NCBI RefSeq assembly: GCF_029167235.1
Contig: NZ_JARFTR010000171.1
Span: 1-64,000 of the forward strand
DNA: 64,000 bases
Direction: 5' to 3'
Source: Kamptonema sp. UHCC 0994
Lineage (GTDB): Bacteria; Cyanobacteriota; Cyanobacteriia; Cyanobacteriales; Microcoleaceae
In this document: positions 7,095-15,411 of the stretch, piece by piece
Layout of the letters: each line of letters starts with the position of its first letter
Numbering within the stretch: position 1 is the first letter of the stretch
Notes under the pieces: generated by a model
The model's database searches: none
Seen by the model: the letters and a program-made list of their open reading frames with translations, nothing else
What the model was told of the DNA's origin: nothing
Position numbers and translations under genes: made by a program

Positions 7095-9739
7095 AGTGCC
7101 TTGCGGTCTTGAGAACCATTAAAATAGGGACTACCATCTTTAGGTAGCTCCGAGACAATGCTTGTCCAGTTATCACGGCACCATTCCCAAACGTTACCGT
7201 GCATATCCACCAAACCCCAAGGGTTCGTATGGGTATCCTCTTTTTCCTTAACGGAATGGGTTTGACTGCCAGAATTATCCTTATACCAAGTGTGTTTTTT
7301 TAACTGGCTGTCGCTGTCACCAAACCAGTATTGTGTCGTTGTACCTGCACGACAAGCGAATTCCCATTGAGTTTCACTAGGCAGGTCAATTTTGAGGGTA
7401 AAACCTTGTTTTTTCAGGTGTTCGGTGAGTTTTTGACAAAATTCCATAGCCTGATGCCAATTAACATTCTCCACAGGGTGATTTTCCTTGGCACTACCTG
7501 AGAACTTAGAAGGATTTGTATCCATGACAGCCTGATATTGGTCTTGGGTAATGGGATATTTACCCATCCGAAACTCAGAGATATTTACCGCGTGTCCTCC
7601 CTCCATGTTCAATACCCCAGCGGGAATCCAAACCAATTCTATAGTTTGATTGTTTGGTAAAGGTAAAATCAAGGCACGACGACGTTCTTCTTCCTCCGCA
7701 AGTTTACGAGTAGTTTCCGCCTCGTGAAGTTTACGCTCTTCTTCTTCGGCAAGTTTACGAGTAGCTTCCGCCTCGCGAAGTTTACGCTCTTCTTCTTCCG
7801 CCTCGCGAAGTTTACGCTCTTCTTCTTCGGCAAGTTTACGAGCAGTTTCCGCCTCGCGAAGTTTACGCTCTTCCTCTTCTTTACGGCGAATATCATTCCA
7901 TTGCCGTTGCAAAGCATCTCGTTTATTACTGAGGTGCCCTAATGTCACCGCTTGATTATAGTTAGCCAGGGCGATTTCGTAGTTGTTTAATTTCAGGTAA
8001 GCATCACCCCGTAAATCGTAATATTCAGCACGATGGGGTTGGAGGGCTGTAGCTTTATCCAAATCGGCAACGGCACTAGCATAGTCTTGTAATCCATAAC
8101 AGGCTACGGCACGTTGATAGTAAGCATCTGCGTGGGGATTGATGGAAATAGTGCGGTCAAAATCAAGACGTGCTAAGTCATAATGTTGCGCCTGTAAATG
8201 TTCCATGCCGCGCTGAAAACATGACAAAGAAATATTTAGAAAATGGGATTCTCCTAAAACTTGTAAACAAGCATTGAGAGATTCGACAAAGGTAGCATCT
8301 TCAGGCAGGAGCATTTTACCAATGTCAGTAATGGTATCGGTACTAGAGTTAATACCTCGTTGTTTTAACCAAGTTTGCATAACAGCTTGTACCTGGTTAC
8401 TAAAACCATAGCGTGAGGGTACAGACTGCAAAATTTTAGCCCAAGCTAGGCGCAATTCCAGCATCGCGGCGGGTTCAACTTGCTCCAAACCATCAAATAG
8501 AGCATTACAGTAATCAATTACGGCTGTGGTTAAAGAGACACGCTCTCGATCGGAAAGATTAGCTTCATCAAATAAATCAGGTAATAATGAAGGTAAAAGA
8601 GGTAATTGACGTTGGGGAGCATAGATCAAGAAATATTCATCTGTCACCATCCCCACATGAATACAGTGGAGGATTTCCATATAGTGAGTGAAGGCTTCCC
8701 GATTGCGGCGACTAAATTCGGCTTTGTCAAAGTCGGTTTGTACTTGTCGCCCTTGCTCTTGCCATTGTGGGAATAATGTTTGGGAAATTTCCCCTATAGC
8801 ATCTTGCCAACGCAGTTTACGGACAACGGTTTCAAAACGGGCATCATCAAAATCATTATTCCAGAAACCGATATTCATATTGAAAAAAGATTCTTCGACT
8901 TCCGTTTCCAAAACTATGACAGGAATAGAAGACAATTCGCTAAAGATTTGATTAACCGCAGACTCAGCACGACGATTTTTTGTCACCCATTCGCCAGCCA
9001 TAAATTTGACGGGACGTTGATTCAAGGTATATCGTTTGAACAGTTCTCGTAATGCTCCAGAAATGGTGGATTCCATCATGGGAAATTGACTTTGGGCAGT
9101 GGCATTGGGTAGGGGATCGTAACGCAATACTGGGGGTGAAAAGAAGACGGTAAGAGGCATTTCTGGGCGATTGTGAACGGTTTGAATGATGTCATCAGCT
9201 ACGGCAAAAACGGGGCTATTGCGATCGCGTTTAGCATCATCACGGTTTTGTTTATCTCGTTGACGCATAATTTGAGCATCAAGAAAGCGAATTTCTAGGG
9301 CAAATTGGCGATCGCTTTCCGTTTTCCAACGTTGAAAGGCGATATTATCAGCTTGGAGAGCAATTTGTACTTCTCTTTTGAATTTTTCGATCGCTTGGAT
9401 AAATTCCCTTTGTTTTTCTGCTTCTAGGGATTGAAATGCTTGACGCATTTTTTCTTGTCTGATGAGAGTTTCTGCTTCTATGTCTTTTAGAGCTAAACTA
9501 AATTCTTTATCTTCTTGACGTTCCTTAGCTCTCACTGTTTGACGCATCATTTCCATTTTAGCATCAAATTCCATGCGTTTAATTGTTAATTCTTTAGCGT
9601 CACTTTCTCCTTTTTGAAAGTTTGCTATAAATGCCATTTGGTTGCTGATGGCAAGGCTTTGATTCACTCCCATTAATGCGGGGGCGACTGTACTGGCTAT
9701 TTTGGCAATACCACCAACTATACTTCCGAGAATGTCCAT
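6992..9739 (-). CDS. Coiled-coil/TPR protein with C-terminal FGE (SUMF1-like, C-type lectin fold) domain; candidate DGR target
   Basis: This 915-residue protein has a short hydrophobic N-terminus (residues 1-35), a long charged coiled coil (about 40-175), a central domain of unrecognised family (about 185-510), two to three TPR units (about 515-620; LDFDRTISINPHADAYYQRA), a Glu/Arg/Lys repeat linker (about 625-705) and a formylglycine-generating-enzyme-like domain (about 715-915). The last has typical motifs MGKYPITQDQYQAVM, LPSETQWEFACRAG and GNVWEWCRDNW, and ends GNDGFRVVCV. This fold is used by formylglycine-generating enzymes and, in many cyanobacteria, as the scaffold diversified by retroelements. 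The final 30 residues look like such a variable region (see 6992-7094). The fused N-terminal regions suggest a signalling or recognition protein rather than a sulfatase activator, but its role is unknown. The start gives the hydrophobic leader and fits an upstream gap. Confidence 0.85.
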   Translation of the reverse strand: MDILGSIVGGIAKIASTVAPALMGVNQSLAISNQMAFIANFQKGESDAKELTIKRMEFDAKMEMMRQTVRAKERQEDKEFSLALKDIEAETLIRQEKMRQAFQSLEAEKQREFIQAIEKFKREVQIALQADNIAFQRWKTESDRQFALEIRFLDAQIMRQRDKQNRDDAKRDRNSPVFAVADDIIQTVHNRPEMPLTVFFSPPVLRYDPLPNATAQSQFPMMESTISGALRELFKRYTLNQRPVKFMAGEWVTKNRRAESAVNQIFSELSSIPVIVLETEVEESFFNMNIGFWNNDFDDARFETVVRKLRWQDAIGEISQTLFPQWQEQGRQVQTDFDKAEFSRRNREAFTHYMEILHCIHVGMVTDEYFLIYAPQRQLPLLPSLLPDLFDEANLSDRERVSLTTAVIDYCNALFDGLEQVEPAAMLELRLAWAKILQSVPSRYGFSNQVQAVMQTWLKQRGINSSTDTITDIGKMLLPEDATFVESLNACLQVLGESHFLNISLSCFQRGMEHLQAQHYDLARLDFDRTISINPHADAYYQRAVACYGLQDYASAVADLDKATALQPHRAEYYDLRGDAYLKLNNYEIALANYNQAVTLGHLSNKRDALQRQWNDIRRKEEEERKLREAETARKLAEEEERKLREAEEEERKLREAEATRKLAEEEERKLHEAETTRKLAEEEERRRALILPLPNNQTIELVWIPAGVLNMEGGHAVNISEFRMGKYPITQDQYQAVMDTNPSKFSGSAKENHPVENVNWHQAMEFCQKLTEHLKKQGFTLKIDLPSETQWEFACRAGTTTQYWFGDSDSQLKKHTWYKDNSGSQTHSVKEKEDTHTNPWGLVDMHGNVWEWCRDNWTSIVSELPKDGSPYFNGSQDRKALRGAAWFNHSCASDRRGHNFAHYAGNDGFRVVCV
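7690..7880. repeat. Coding tandem repeat in the FGE-domain gene
   Basis: Units around gcgaagtttacgctcttc alternate with gcaagtttacgag units several times. They encode repeated EEERKLREAE and TARKLAEEE blocks that form a charged helical linker between TPR and FGE domains. Such near-identical units are prone to copy-number change. Confidence 0.85.
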
Positions 9740-9788
9740 AAATAAACTCCTGGTTTGCTCTAAAAGTTTATGCGATTATCTGGATTAA

Positions 9789-10013
9789 TTAATTACGGTG
9801 CTTGTAAACTAGCATAACCGCATCTTCCTCAGTCGGCGCATATCCTAAATCTTTTCCCCCTGCTGTATAAGCATGGTGATTGCTCGCACAAGCCCAAGTA
9901 CCAGCGATAGAACCATCCCGATTATAATAAGTATGCCCATTGTAATCGAAGACATGAGAACCATCAACATATATAAAGTGAAACTGACTATCGAAACTCA
10001 CTTTACATCCCAC
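9789..10013 (-). CDS. Small hypothetical protein
   Basis: A 74-residue protein of unrecognised family, rich in aromatic residues and His (HVFDYNGHTYYNRDGS, ASNHHAYTAGGKDLGY). It has no signal peptide or membrane segment. It lies between the MOSC gene and the FGE-domain gene, all on the minus strand, with 26 and 49 bp gaps, so it may share a transcript with either. The composition is protein-like and the reading frame is not a shadow of another gene, but coding status rests on position and composition only. Confidence 0.55.
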   Translation of the reverse strand: MGCKVSFDSQFHFIYVDGSHVFDYNGHTYYNRDGSIAGTWACASNHHAYTAGGKDLGYAPTEEDAVMLVYKHRN

Positions 10014-10039
10014 GTTGTAATCAGCGAGATACCCATCGT

Positions 10040-10852
10040 CTAACAGTTAACAGCTAACATATCACCAATAGCAACATTACCACTGCTAATAATTTTTGCT
10101 AAAATTCCAGTTTGTGCGTGACCAAAATGCTGTTGCAGCAAAGAAAAAAGTGGTAAATCGCGATTTCCCGTATCGGGATTAACCTCAATATTAGCACAGC
10201 GACCAATTTTTGCACTCACTAAAATTCGCGCATTTCCTAATTGAAATTCCTTACCCATCCAGTTAAATTCCTCCCAAGCTGAAACCCCATCTATAACAAT
10301 ATTAGGGCGAAAGCGACGAACATCAACGAAAGTGCCAGCAATGTCACTTAAATTATCTAAAGTTGCTTGACTTAATATGGAAATATGTACTGGTTCTCTG
10401 TCGGGATAACGGGTTTCACCGCTGCTATCGCCTACTAAAAGTAAAGGTGTTTGTGTTGGATGACGCGCTTCTTTCGTCGGTTCAATTATGCTAATATATT
10501 CAGTGAAGAAGCTGCCAATCCGATCGCGCCCCGTAGCAGTTTTTGTTTCTGATTCTAATACTGTAACGCCTTCCAGTTTCACTGTCAAAATTCCTGTTTC
10601 TGACTGATAGCGACATTCTAAGGCTGCTAAAAGAGGCCAGTCATTTTGGACAGCAAAATGTTTTTTACTCATCCAAGGTATATTTTCTAATACAGGCCTT
10701 TCACCTGTCTCAATACTATCTGTAAACATCAAGGCAAAAGCGCGATCTCCCTTAATCCCATGTCCTTCTGTCAGGAATGCGCGATCGCACTCATAGGGTG
10801 TTAACCCCTTAATAGGATGAGAAAATAATTGTTTTACGGTTATAGATGCCAT
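10040..10852 (-). CDS. MOSC domain-containing protein (YcbX/mARC type)
   Basis: The 270-residue protein opens with the MOSC N-terminal beta barrel (ITVKQLFSHPIKGLTPYECD) and continues into a MOSC domain. The Cys in KIGRCANIEVNPDTGNRD is at the position that ligates molybdenum in mARC/YcbX enzymes. GIKGDRAF and RFRPNIVIDG are further family motifs. Members bind the sulfurated molybdenum cofactor and reduce N-hydroxylated substrates, usually with a ferredoxin partner. No C-terminal 2Fe-2S domain is fused here, so an external electron donor would be needed. The substrate is unknown. The gene starts 42 bp after the iron permease stop, in the same direction. Confidence 0.88.
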   Translation of the reverse strand: MASITVKQLFSHPIKGLTPYECDRAFLTEGHGIKGDRAFALMFTDSIETGERPVLENIPWMSKKHFAVQNDWPLLAALECRYQSETGILTVKLEGVTVLESETKTATGRDRIGSFFTEYISIIEPTKEARHPTQTPLLLVGDSSGETRYPDREPVHISILSQATLDNLSDIAGTFVDVRRFRPNIVIDGVSAWEEFNWMGKEFQLGNARILVSAKIGRCANIEVNPDTGNRDLPLFSLLQQHFGHAQTGILAKIISSGNVAIGDMLAVNC

Positions 10853-10894
10853 TTGTCTAATTGCAGCTAGAATGAGATTTTTCTTACAAATGAG

Positions 10895-11845
10895 CTAACT
10901 TTGGGCTTTAGGTAACTGAGCCTTATTACCTGATGATACACCACCAGCTAAGTTTTGCAAATAAATGCCGCCGACAGCGATCAAAAACAAGACATAACTC
11001 ACTGCTTGTACAAGATAAAGTTTATCTCTATATCCAAACAGAGTCTTCAATAGGATACCAGGAAATTTAGCATCAGGCAAGATATTGGTTGCATTCCAAA
11101 CCATCGGCCCTAAAATACAGGAGTGAACTTCAGCCATTCGATCTGAATAGAAACATAGAGCTTTTGAAGTTTGCTCAATCTCGGCATAAGCATTAACAGC
11201 CTTGTCTAAATGTCCTACCATTGATACTACCAAACCTGCGACAATTAAGAGTAAGAACATCCCCATAACTTGGAAAAACTGGCGGAGATTAATTTTCACT
11301 CCTAATTTGAACAAAAGCACACCTATTACCACAGCCATTGCTAAACCTGCTAAAGCGCCAAAAGCTGGAACTAAGCCTTGTTGAAATTTGGCAGTTAGAA
11401 ACAAAACAGTTTCAAAACCTTCGCGGAGGACGGCAATAAAAATTAATGTAAATACCCCCCAACCGGCATTACTATTTTGTGTTAAAGTTGTTGTCACTGC
11501 GCCTTCAACTTCAGCCTTGAGAAATCGTGCTTGTTGAGTCATCCAAATTAGCATCCAACTCAGCATTGAAATTGCAATCACACCAAAACTAGCTTCTAGT
11601 AGTTGTTTCATCACAGGAGTATAAAGTTGATGAGAGTTAGATACTGATTGCAATAAGAAACTGAATAATACCCCTACTAAACAGCTAGCAGCAATTCCCA
11701 CTCCCACGCCGCTATACACCCAAGAATTTAGATTACTTTTCTGAGATTTCTGTAAGCAAGCAAGGACAATTCCTACTACTAAGGCTGCTTCAACACCTTC
11801 ACGTAGAGTAATTACAAATGTTGGTATAGCTTCACTAAGATTCAT
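10895..11845 (-). CDS. FTR1-family iron permease
   Basis: This 316-residue membrane protein has about seven hydrophobic segments and the two REGxE iron-transport motifs of the FTR1/EfeU family: TLREGVEAAL in the first segment and VLREGFETVLFL near residue 140. FTR1 permeases move ferric iron across the cytoplasmic membrane. In EfeUOB systems ferrous iron is first oxidised; no EfeO or EfeB partner lies next to it. The ferritin-like gene immediately upstream suggests an uptake-plus-storage module. The start at 11845 places the first REGVE in transmembrane segment one as in homologues. Confidence 0.92.
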   Translation of the reverse strand: MNLSEAIPTFVITLREGVEAALVVGIVLACLQKSQKSNLNSWVYSGVGVGIAASCLVGVLFSFLLQSVSNSHQLYTPVMKQLLEASFGVIAISMLSWMLIWMTQQARFLKAEVEGAVTTTLTQNSNAGWGVFTLIFIAVLREGFETVLFLTAKFQQGLVPAFGALAGLAMAVVIGVLLFKLGVKINLRQFFQVMGMFLLLIVAGLVVSMVGHLDKAVNAYAEIEQTSKALCFYSDRMAEVHSCILGPMVWNATNILPDAKFPGILLKTLFGYRDKLYLVQAVSYVLFLIAVGGIYLQNLAGGVSSGNKAQLPKAQS

Positions 11846-11857
11846 TTTTTGTTGGTT

Positions 11858-11972
11858 GTTGGTAGTGATTGATTGTTAATGATTGGTTATTAGTTGTTAG
11901 CGGTCAGTATCTTTTTGATAGCAACTAACCACTAACATAGTTAACCGTTAACCGTTAACCGTTAACAATTAA
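11858..11972. repeat. Short tandem repeats between ferritin-like and permease genes
   Basis: Degenerate units (gattgttaatgattgg, ttagttgttag) are followed at 11940-11967 by four copies of the heptamer gttaacc. The array runs right into the stop codon of the ferritin-like gene at 11969, so the terminal codons adjoin repeat sequence. Confidence 0.8.
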
Positions 11973-12403
11973 CTAAAATCTCGCAACATCTTTTTCAGTT
12001 CAACCTGATGCAGTTCTTCTTGACCAATTAGAGTACGGGCAAATTCTTCCAAATAAACGCTGGCATCTGTTACAACATCGAGCAAATCTTTATAGATACT
12101 CAGCGCTTTTTTCTCGTGGTTGAGACTCTCCTCTAAAAGGTCTCTAATCGAGTGCTTATAGGTTTCTTCAATGGGAGCAATTTTCTGGCTAGGATGTCCT
12201 TCTAAACCTGTAAGAATTTCTCCTACCTGTTGAGCGTGGAGCAAAGATTCAGTTGCTTGGCCCTGAAAAAACTGTACAATGGGAATGCGGTTTGGGCCTG
12301 TCACCATCAGTGCATAGTGAGTATAGCGGACAACACCCGCCAACTCACACTCCATAATGGAAATTAGCAGATCGATAGTTTTCTTTTGGTCAAGTTCTCT
12401 CAT
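11969..12403 (-). CDS. Ferritin-like / bacterioferritin-family protein
   Basis: The 144-residue all-helical protein resembles bacterioferritin. It carries di-iron ligand motifs on helices one (MECELAGVVRYTHYA), two (ATESLLHAQQVGEILTGLEG) and four (GQEELHQVELKKML). Bacterioferritins store iron as a ferric mineral in a 24-subunit shell, and haem-free relatives also exist. It is about 15 residues shorter than canonical Bfr. It precedes the FTR1 permease with 123 bp of repeat-rich DNA between, which links it to iron handling. No Fur box was recognised upstream. Confidence 0.82.
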   Translation of the reverse strand: MRELDQKKTIDLLISIMECELAGVVRYTHYALMVTGPNRIPIVQFFQGQATESLLHAQQVGEILTGLEGHPSQKIAPIEETYKHSIRDLLEESLNHEKKALSIYKDLLDVVTDASVYLEEFARTLIGQEELHQVELKKMLRDFS

Positions 12404-12768
12404 TTTTTGTACTGGGTATTAGAAGGCAAGGAAAGTAAAAAATTGGAGTTCAGGAGTTTCGATTTAAGAGCAATCGGTATTTTTTTCCTGTTTTCTATTA
12501 TAGTATATCAATTATTAAGCCATTAATAATTTTTTGCGTAATATTTCTACAGATTGTTTTAACAATAACACTGATTTGTCAATAATTTGAGATTGTTTTG
12601 AGTGCATTCCTCAATTGTCTTAATCAGAGAGGTGACTAGATTCGGTAGCGATCGCACCGTTAGCCGAACTGTACAGTAAACTTTTAGTCAGTATGACCCA
12701 TGACACACTAATCCCACTACTAGAGGTTGCGCGATCGCCCTAGCATTATTATGAATTTGGTTGCTTTT
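12404..12768. other. A/T-rich intergenic region
   Basis: This 365-bp gap holds the promoter side of the ferritin-like gene and the downstream side of the toxin gene. It is A/T-rich with two HIP1-type sites. No RNA gene, strong hairpin or operator was recognised. Confidence 0.4.
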
Positions 12769-13116
12769 TCAAAAGCGATCGATAATGTCTCGAATTTGAT
12801 TAGCTGGGATGTCATCTCGATCGGACTTGGAGTAGATAACGACGAGTAAGATGTATGTATCGCCTCTAAGTTGATAGATAACTCGGTAGCCACCACTTTT
12901 GCCCTTTTGGATGTCGCTGTTTTTGAGGCGGACTTTGAATACGGTGTAGCCAGTATCGGCGATTTGGTCGCCGATGAAGTTGCCAGACTGGAGCTCATCA
13001 AGTAGCGGTTGTAGGTCAGTGCGGATGCTGCGGTAGCGTTTAATTAGGGTGCGAAGTCGTGTTTTGAACTCATCGGAAAAGAGAAGCTGGATTTGAGGTG
13101 TCTCGTCAGTCATCAA
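12769..13116 (-). CDS. RelE/ParE-superfamily toxin
   Basis: The 115-residue protein has the RelE/ParE fold pattern: an N-terminal helical pair (FKTRLRTLIKRYRSIRTDL), a beta sheet with KVRLKNSDIQKGKSGGYRVI, and the strand YILLVVIYSKSDRDDI. RelE toxins cleave mRNA in the ribosome; ParE toxins inhibit gyrase. Which activity applies cannot be told here. The gene overlaps the end of the upstream antitoxin gene by 11 bp, the usual arrangement for a type II pair with translational coupling. The ATG at 13116 has a second ATG in the next codon. Confidence 0.85.
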   Translation of the reverse strand: MMTDETPQIQLLFSDEFKTRLRTLIKRYRSIRTDLQPLLDELQSGNFIGDQIADTGYTVFKVRLKNSDIQKGKSGGYRVIYQLRGDTYILLVVIYSKSDRDDIPANQIRDIIDRF

Positions 13117-13408
13117 TGCCCTCCCACAGTTCGGAAATAGGATGTAATTTGCCTTCTTTAATTTGTTGGAGGGAGGTACGGAGGCTGGCTAAGACAAGTT
13201 CGGCGGACTCGTCATCGGGATCTGCGAGTGGGGTGACGATATGGCGGTAGATTAATAACTGGTAGAAGTCGTCCACAGACATTACAGCGAGTTGAGCGGC
13301 TCGATCTAGATGGAGGTTGTGCTGCTGATAAAGTACGATTGCCAGTTCTCTCCGCACATCGGCTTCAGTCAGGGGCAAGTTATCGGGAAGGTCGATCGTA
13401 ATTTGCAT
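13106..13408 (-). CDS. Putative antitoxin of the RelE/ParE pair
   Basis: This 100-residue protein precedes the toxin and overlaps it by 11 bp. The first half (MQITIDLPDNLPLTEADVRR, LHLDRAAQLAVMSVDDFYQL) resembles small UPF0175-like proteins, which have a helical DNA-binding N-terminus. The acidic C-terminal part (LADPDDESAELVLASL) would fit toxin binding. In type II systems the antitoxin neutralises the toxin and represses the shared promoter. The assignment rests mainly on gene order. Confidence 0.75.
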   Translation of the reverse strand: MQITIDLPDNLPLTEADVRRELAIVLYQQHNLHLDRAAQLAVMSVDDFYQLLIYRHIVTPLADPDDESAELVLASLRTSLQQIKEGKLHPISELWEGIDD

Positions 13409-13714
13409 GATTTATGGTACTTTTTAATTTCAATTGTCTCTTAAGTGCGATCGCAAAACATAACTGACAAATATATAAAAACTCTGCAATAACCTGTTTG
13501 TTTCATTCAAATTTTTCTCTCCTCTGTGCTCGAATGCGCTTGGCTATCTCAAGTTTTACCAAATAAGCTTGACTGGGTGTTCGTAAGAAAACACGATCGC
13601 TTTTTCTTTAGTAGATTTAATGCTAAAATCAGAGGGTCATGCTCTTAAAAATGGGGAAAAAGGGAAAATAACCCTTTTTAAGGGGATTGGAGACTCTATC
13701 CACAGCCAACCGCC
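13409..13714. other. Intergenic region between divergent antitoxin and ldhA genes
   Basis: This 306-bp gap should carry both promoters. A stretch before ldhA (gggaaaataacccttttt) could form a weak stem. No binding site could be named. Confidence 0.35.
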
Positions 13715-14722
13715 ATGAAGGTAGCCGTATTCAGCACGAAATCCTACGATCGCCAGTTTCTCACAGCCGCCAACGAGAAACACGGGCACGATTTAGTCTT
13801 TCTAGAACCGCGCATGAACCTGGAAACTAGCGTCTTAGCTGCTGGATTTCCCGTCATCTGCATCTTTGTCAACGATTTACTGGATGCGACAATCTTAGCT
13901 GCGATCGCCAGCAAAGGAACCCGCTTAATCGCCCTCCGTTCCGCCGGATTCAATCATGTAGACTTAACCGCAGCACAGGAACTAGGACTTTCCGTCGTGC
14001 GAGTACCCGCTTATTCTCCCTACGCCGTTGCTGAGCACGCAGTTGGCATGATGTTGGCACTCAACCGCAAAATTCACCGCGCCTACAACCGGGTTCGAGA
14101 AGGCAATTTCGCCCTTGATGGCCTTTTGGGTTTTGACCTACATGGACGAACGGTCGGAATCGTCGGTACTGGTAAAATTGGAGCACTGACAGCCAAAATT
14201 CTCAGCGGATTTGGCATGAAACTGCTAGGATATGACGTTTTCCAAAGCCGTGAATGCTTAGACCTAGGAATGGAATACGTTTCCTTGTCCGAACTCTTTG
14301 CTTGCTCTGACATTATCAGCCTCCACTGTCCCCTAACCCCTGAAACTTACCACCTGATTGACGATGAAGCTCTTGCTCAGATGAAAAATGGGGTAATGGT
14401 CATCAATACCAGTCGCGGCGCTCTGATTGACGCTGAAGCCGCGACAAAAGCACTAAAATCCGGTAAAATCGGCTATCTCGGCTTAGATGTTTACGAGCAA
14501 GAGAGCGATCTGTTCTTTGAAAATTTGTCGGAGTACGTGATTCAGGACGATGTATTTCAACGCCTGCTCACGTTCCCCAATGTGCTGATCACCGGTCATC
14601 AAGCTTTCTTTACCGAGGAAGCTTTGAGGAATATTGCCGAGACAACTCTCGCCAATATCACGGACTTTGAACAAAATCGCCCTTGTGCTAATGAAATCAG
14701 CGTCGAGCGGTTCCGAAAATAA
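13715..14722 (+). CDS. ldhA: D-lactate dehydrogenase (2-hydroxyacid dehydrogenase family)
   Basis: The 335-residue protein is a full-length D-isomer 2-hydroxyacid dehydrogenase. The NAD-binding motif [16 protein letters not shown] lies near residue 150. The catalytic Arg is in [12 protein letters not shown], the Glu in LDVYEQES, and the His in [13 protein letters not shown]. It is closest in form to fermentative LdhA, which reduces pyruvate to D-lactate with NADH in the dark or without oxygen. Other 2-ketoacids are possible substrates. It is transcribed alone, and its start ATG follows a run of purines. Confidence 0.9.
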   Translation: MKVAVFSTKSYDRQFLTAANEKHGHDLVFLEPRMNLETSVLAAGFPVICIFVNDLLDATILAAIASKGTRLIALRSAGFNHVDLTAAQELGLSVVRVPAYSPYAVAEHAVGMMLALNRKIHRAYNRVREGNFALDGLLGFDLHGRTVGIVGTGKIGALTAKILSGFGMKLLGYDVFQSRECLDLGMEYVSLSELFACSDIISLHCPLTPETYHLIDDEALAQMKNGVMVINTSRGALIDAEAATKALKSGKIGYLGLDVYEQESDLFFENLSEYVIQDDVFQRLLTFPNVLITGHQAFFTEEALRNIAETTLANITDFEQNRPCANEISVERFRK

Positions 14723-14925
14723 GTCACAGATTACTCTTTTTAATCGTGGTTTTAACCTGGTTAAAAACCTCTGTTTAGAATCATCCCTGTCCTGAGATGG
14801 GGGTAGTCAAGTTCGATAATTAACAACAGTTTGACAATGTTGTTGCTATCGGACTAATTTTCGGAAAATTAGATTGCTGGCAATTCTTATTTTTTCAATC
14901 CACGTCGCAAGTGAGGAAGTATAAA

Positions 14926-15357
14926 ATGACTCAGGTTGACCCTTCTGGTGAAACTGAAATGAAAACTGCAACGGCTCAAGTAGAGGTGACACTCGAAAAA
15001 CCGCGTGCCATAGCTGCACTAACTCCCGGAAAGGACTCAGCAGCTCAGTTGCAGCAGATCAAAAAGCAAGTTATCTCTATCTTGTCTGAACTGCCGGCTT
15101 ATGTATCCAACTTTTTTCAAGAATACCAAAAAGCGCTTATTACTATTGGTTTGATTGCGGCCGGCGGCATCACGATTAAAGTAACTCTGGCGGTGTTAGA
15201 TTCACTTAATGATATTCCTCTGCTATCGACGACTTTTGAGTTGGTTGGTATGGGATATACTGGTTGGTTTGTTTACCGCTATTTGCTTCGCGCTTCTAAC
15301 CGTCAAGAGTTGTCTGCGGAAGTTGAATCTCTCAAAGAACAAATTCTCGGTAAATAA
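14926..15357 (+). CDS. CAAD-domain (CURT1-like) thylakoid membrane protein
   Basis: The 143-residue protein has a variable N-terminus, then the CAAD core: an amphipathic helix (LPAYVSNFFQEYQKALITIG), two transmembrane helices (LIAAGGITIKVTLAVLDSL and TTFELVGMGYTGWFVYRYLL) and a C-terminal helix (RQELSAEVESLKEQILG). CAAD domains anchor some cyanobacterial aminoacyl-tRNA synthetases to membranes. Stand-alone proteins of this kind are homologues of plant CURT1, which shapes thylakoid edges. The ATG at 14926 is preferred over the upstream GTG at 14911, because gtgaggaag then serves as ribosome-binding site. Confidence 0.9.
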   Translation: MTQVDPSGETEMKTATAQVEVTLEKPRAIAALTPGKDSAAQLQQIKKQVISILSELPAYVSNFFQEYQKALITIGLIAAGGITIKVTLAVLDSLNDIPLLSTTFELVGMGYTGWFVYRYLLRASNRQELSAEVESLKEQILGK

Positions 15358-15361
15358 GATG

Positions 15362-15411
15362 ACAGTTAACAGTTAACGGTTAACTGTTAACTGTTAACTG
15401 TTAACTGTTAA
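15362..15411. repeat. Heptamer array spanning the aroA stop codon
   Basis: Six to seven copies of gttaac-based heptamers (agttaac, ggttaac, tgttaac) lie between the convergent CAAD and aroA genes. The aroA stop codon at 15408-15410 is itself part of the array. Confidence 0.88.

Noticed and set aside
7724-7942. Frames on both strands across the repeat linker of the FGE gene
   Set aside because: They are products of repeated codons read in other frames (for example runs of FFFGKFTSSF) and not genes.
12720-13001. Ser-rich 93-codon frame overlapping the toxin
   Set aside because: A shadow of the RelE/ParE-type toxin gene in another frame.
15362-15411. Tandem arrays as CRISPR
   Set aside because: Units are seven bases with no spacers; they are cyanobacterial short tandem repeats. 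No cas genes are present.
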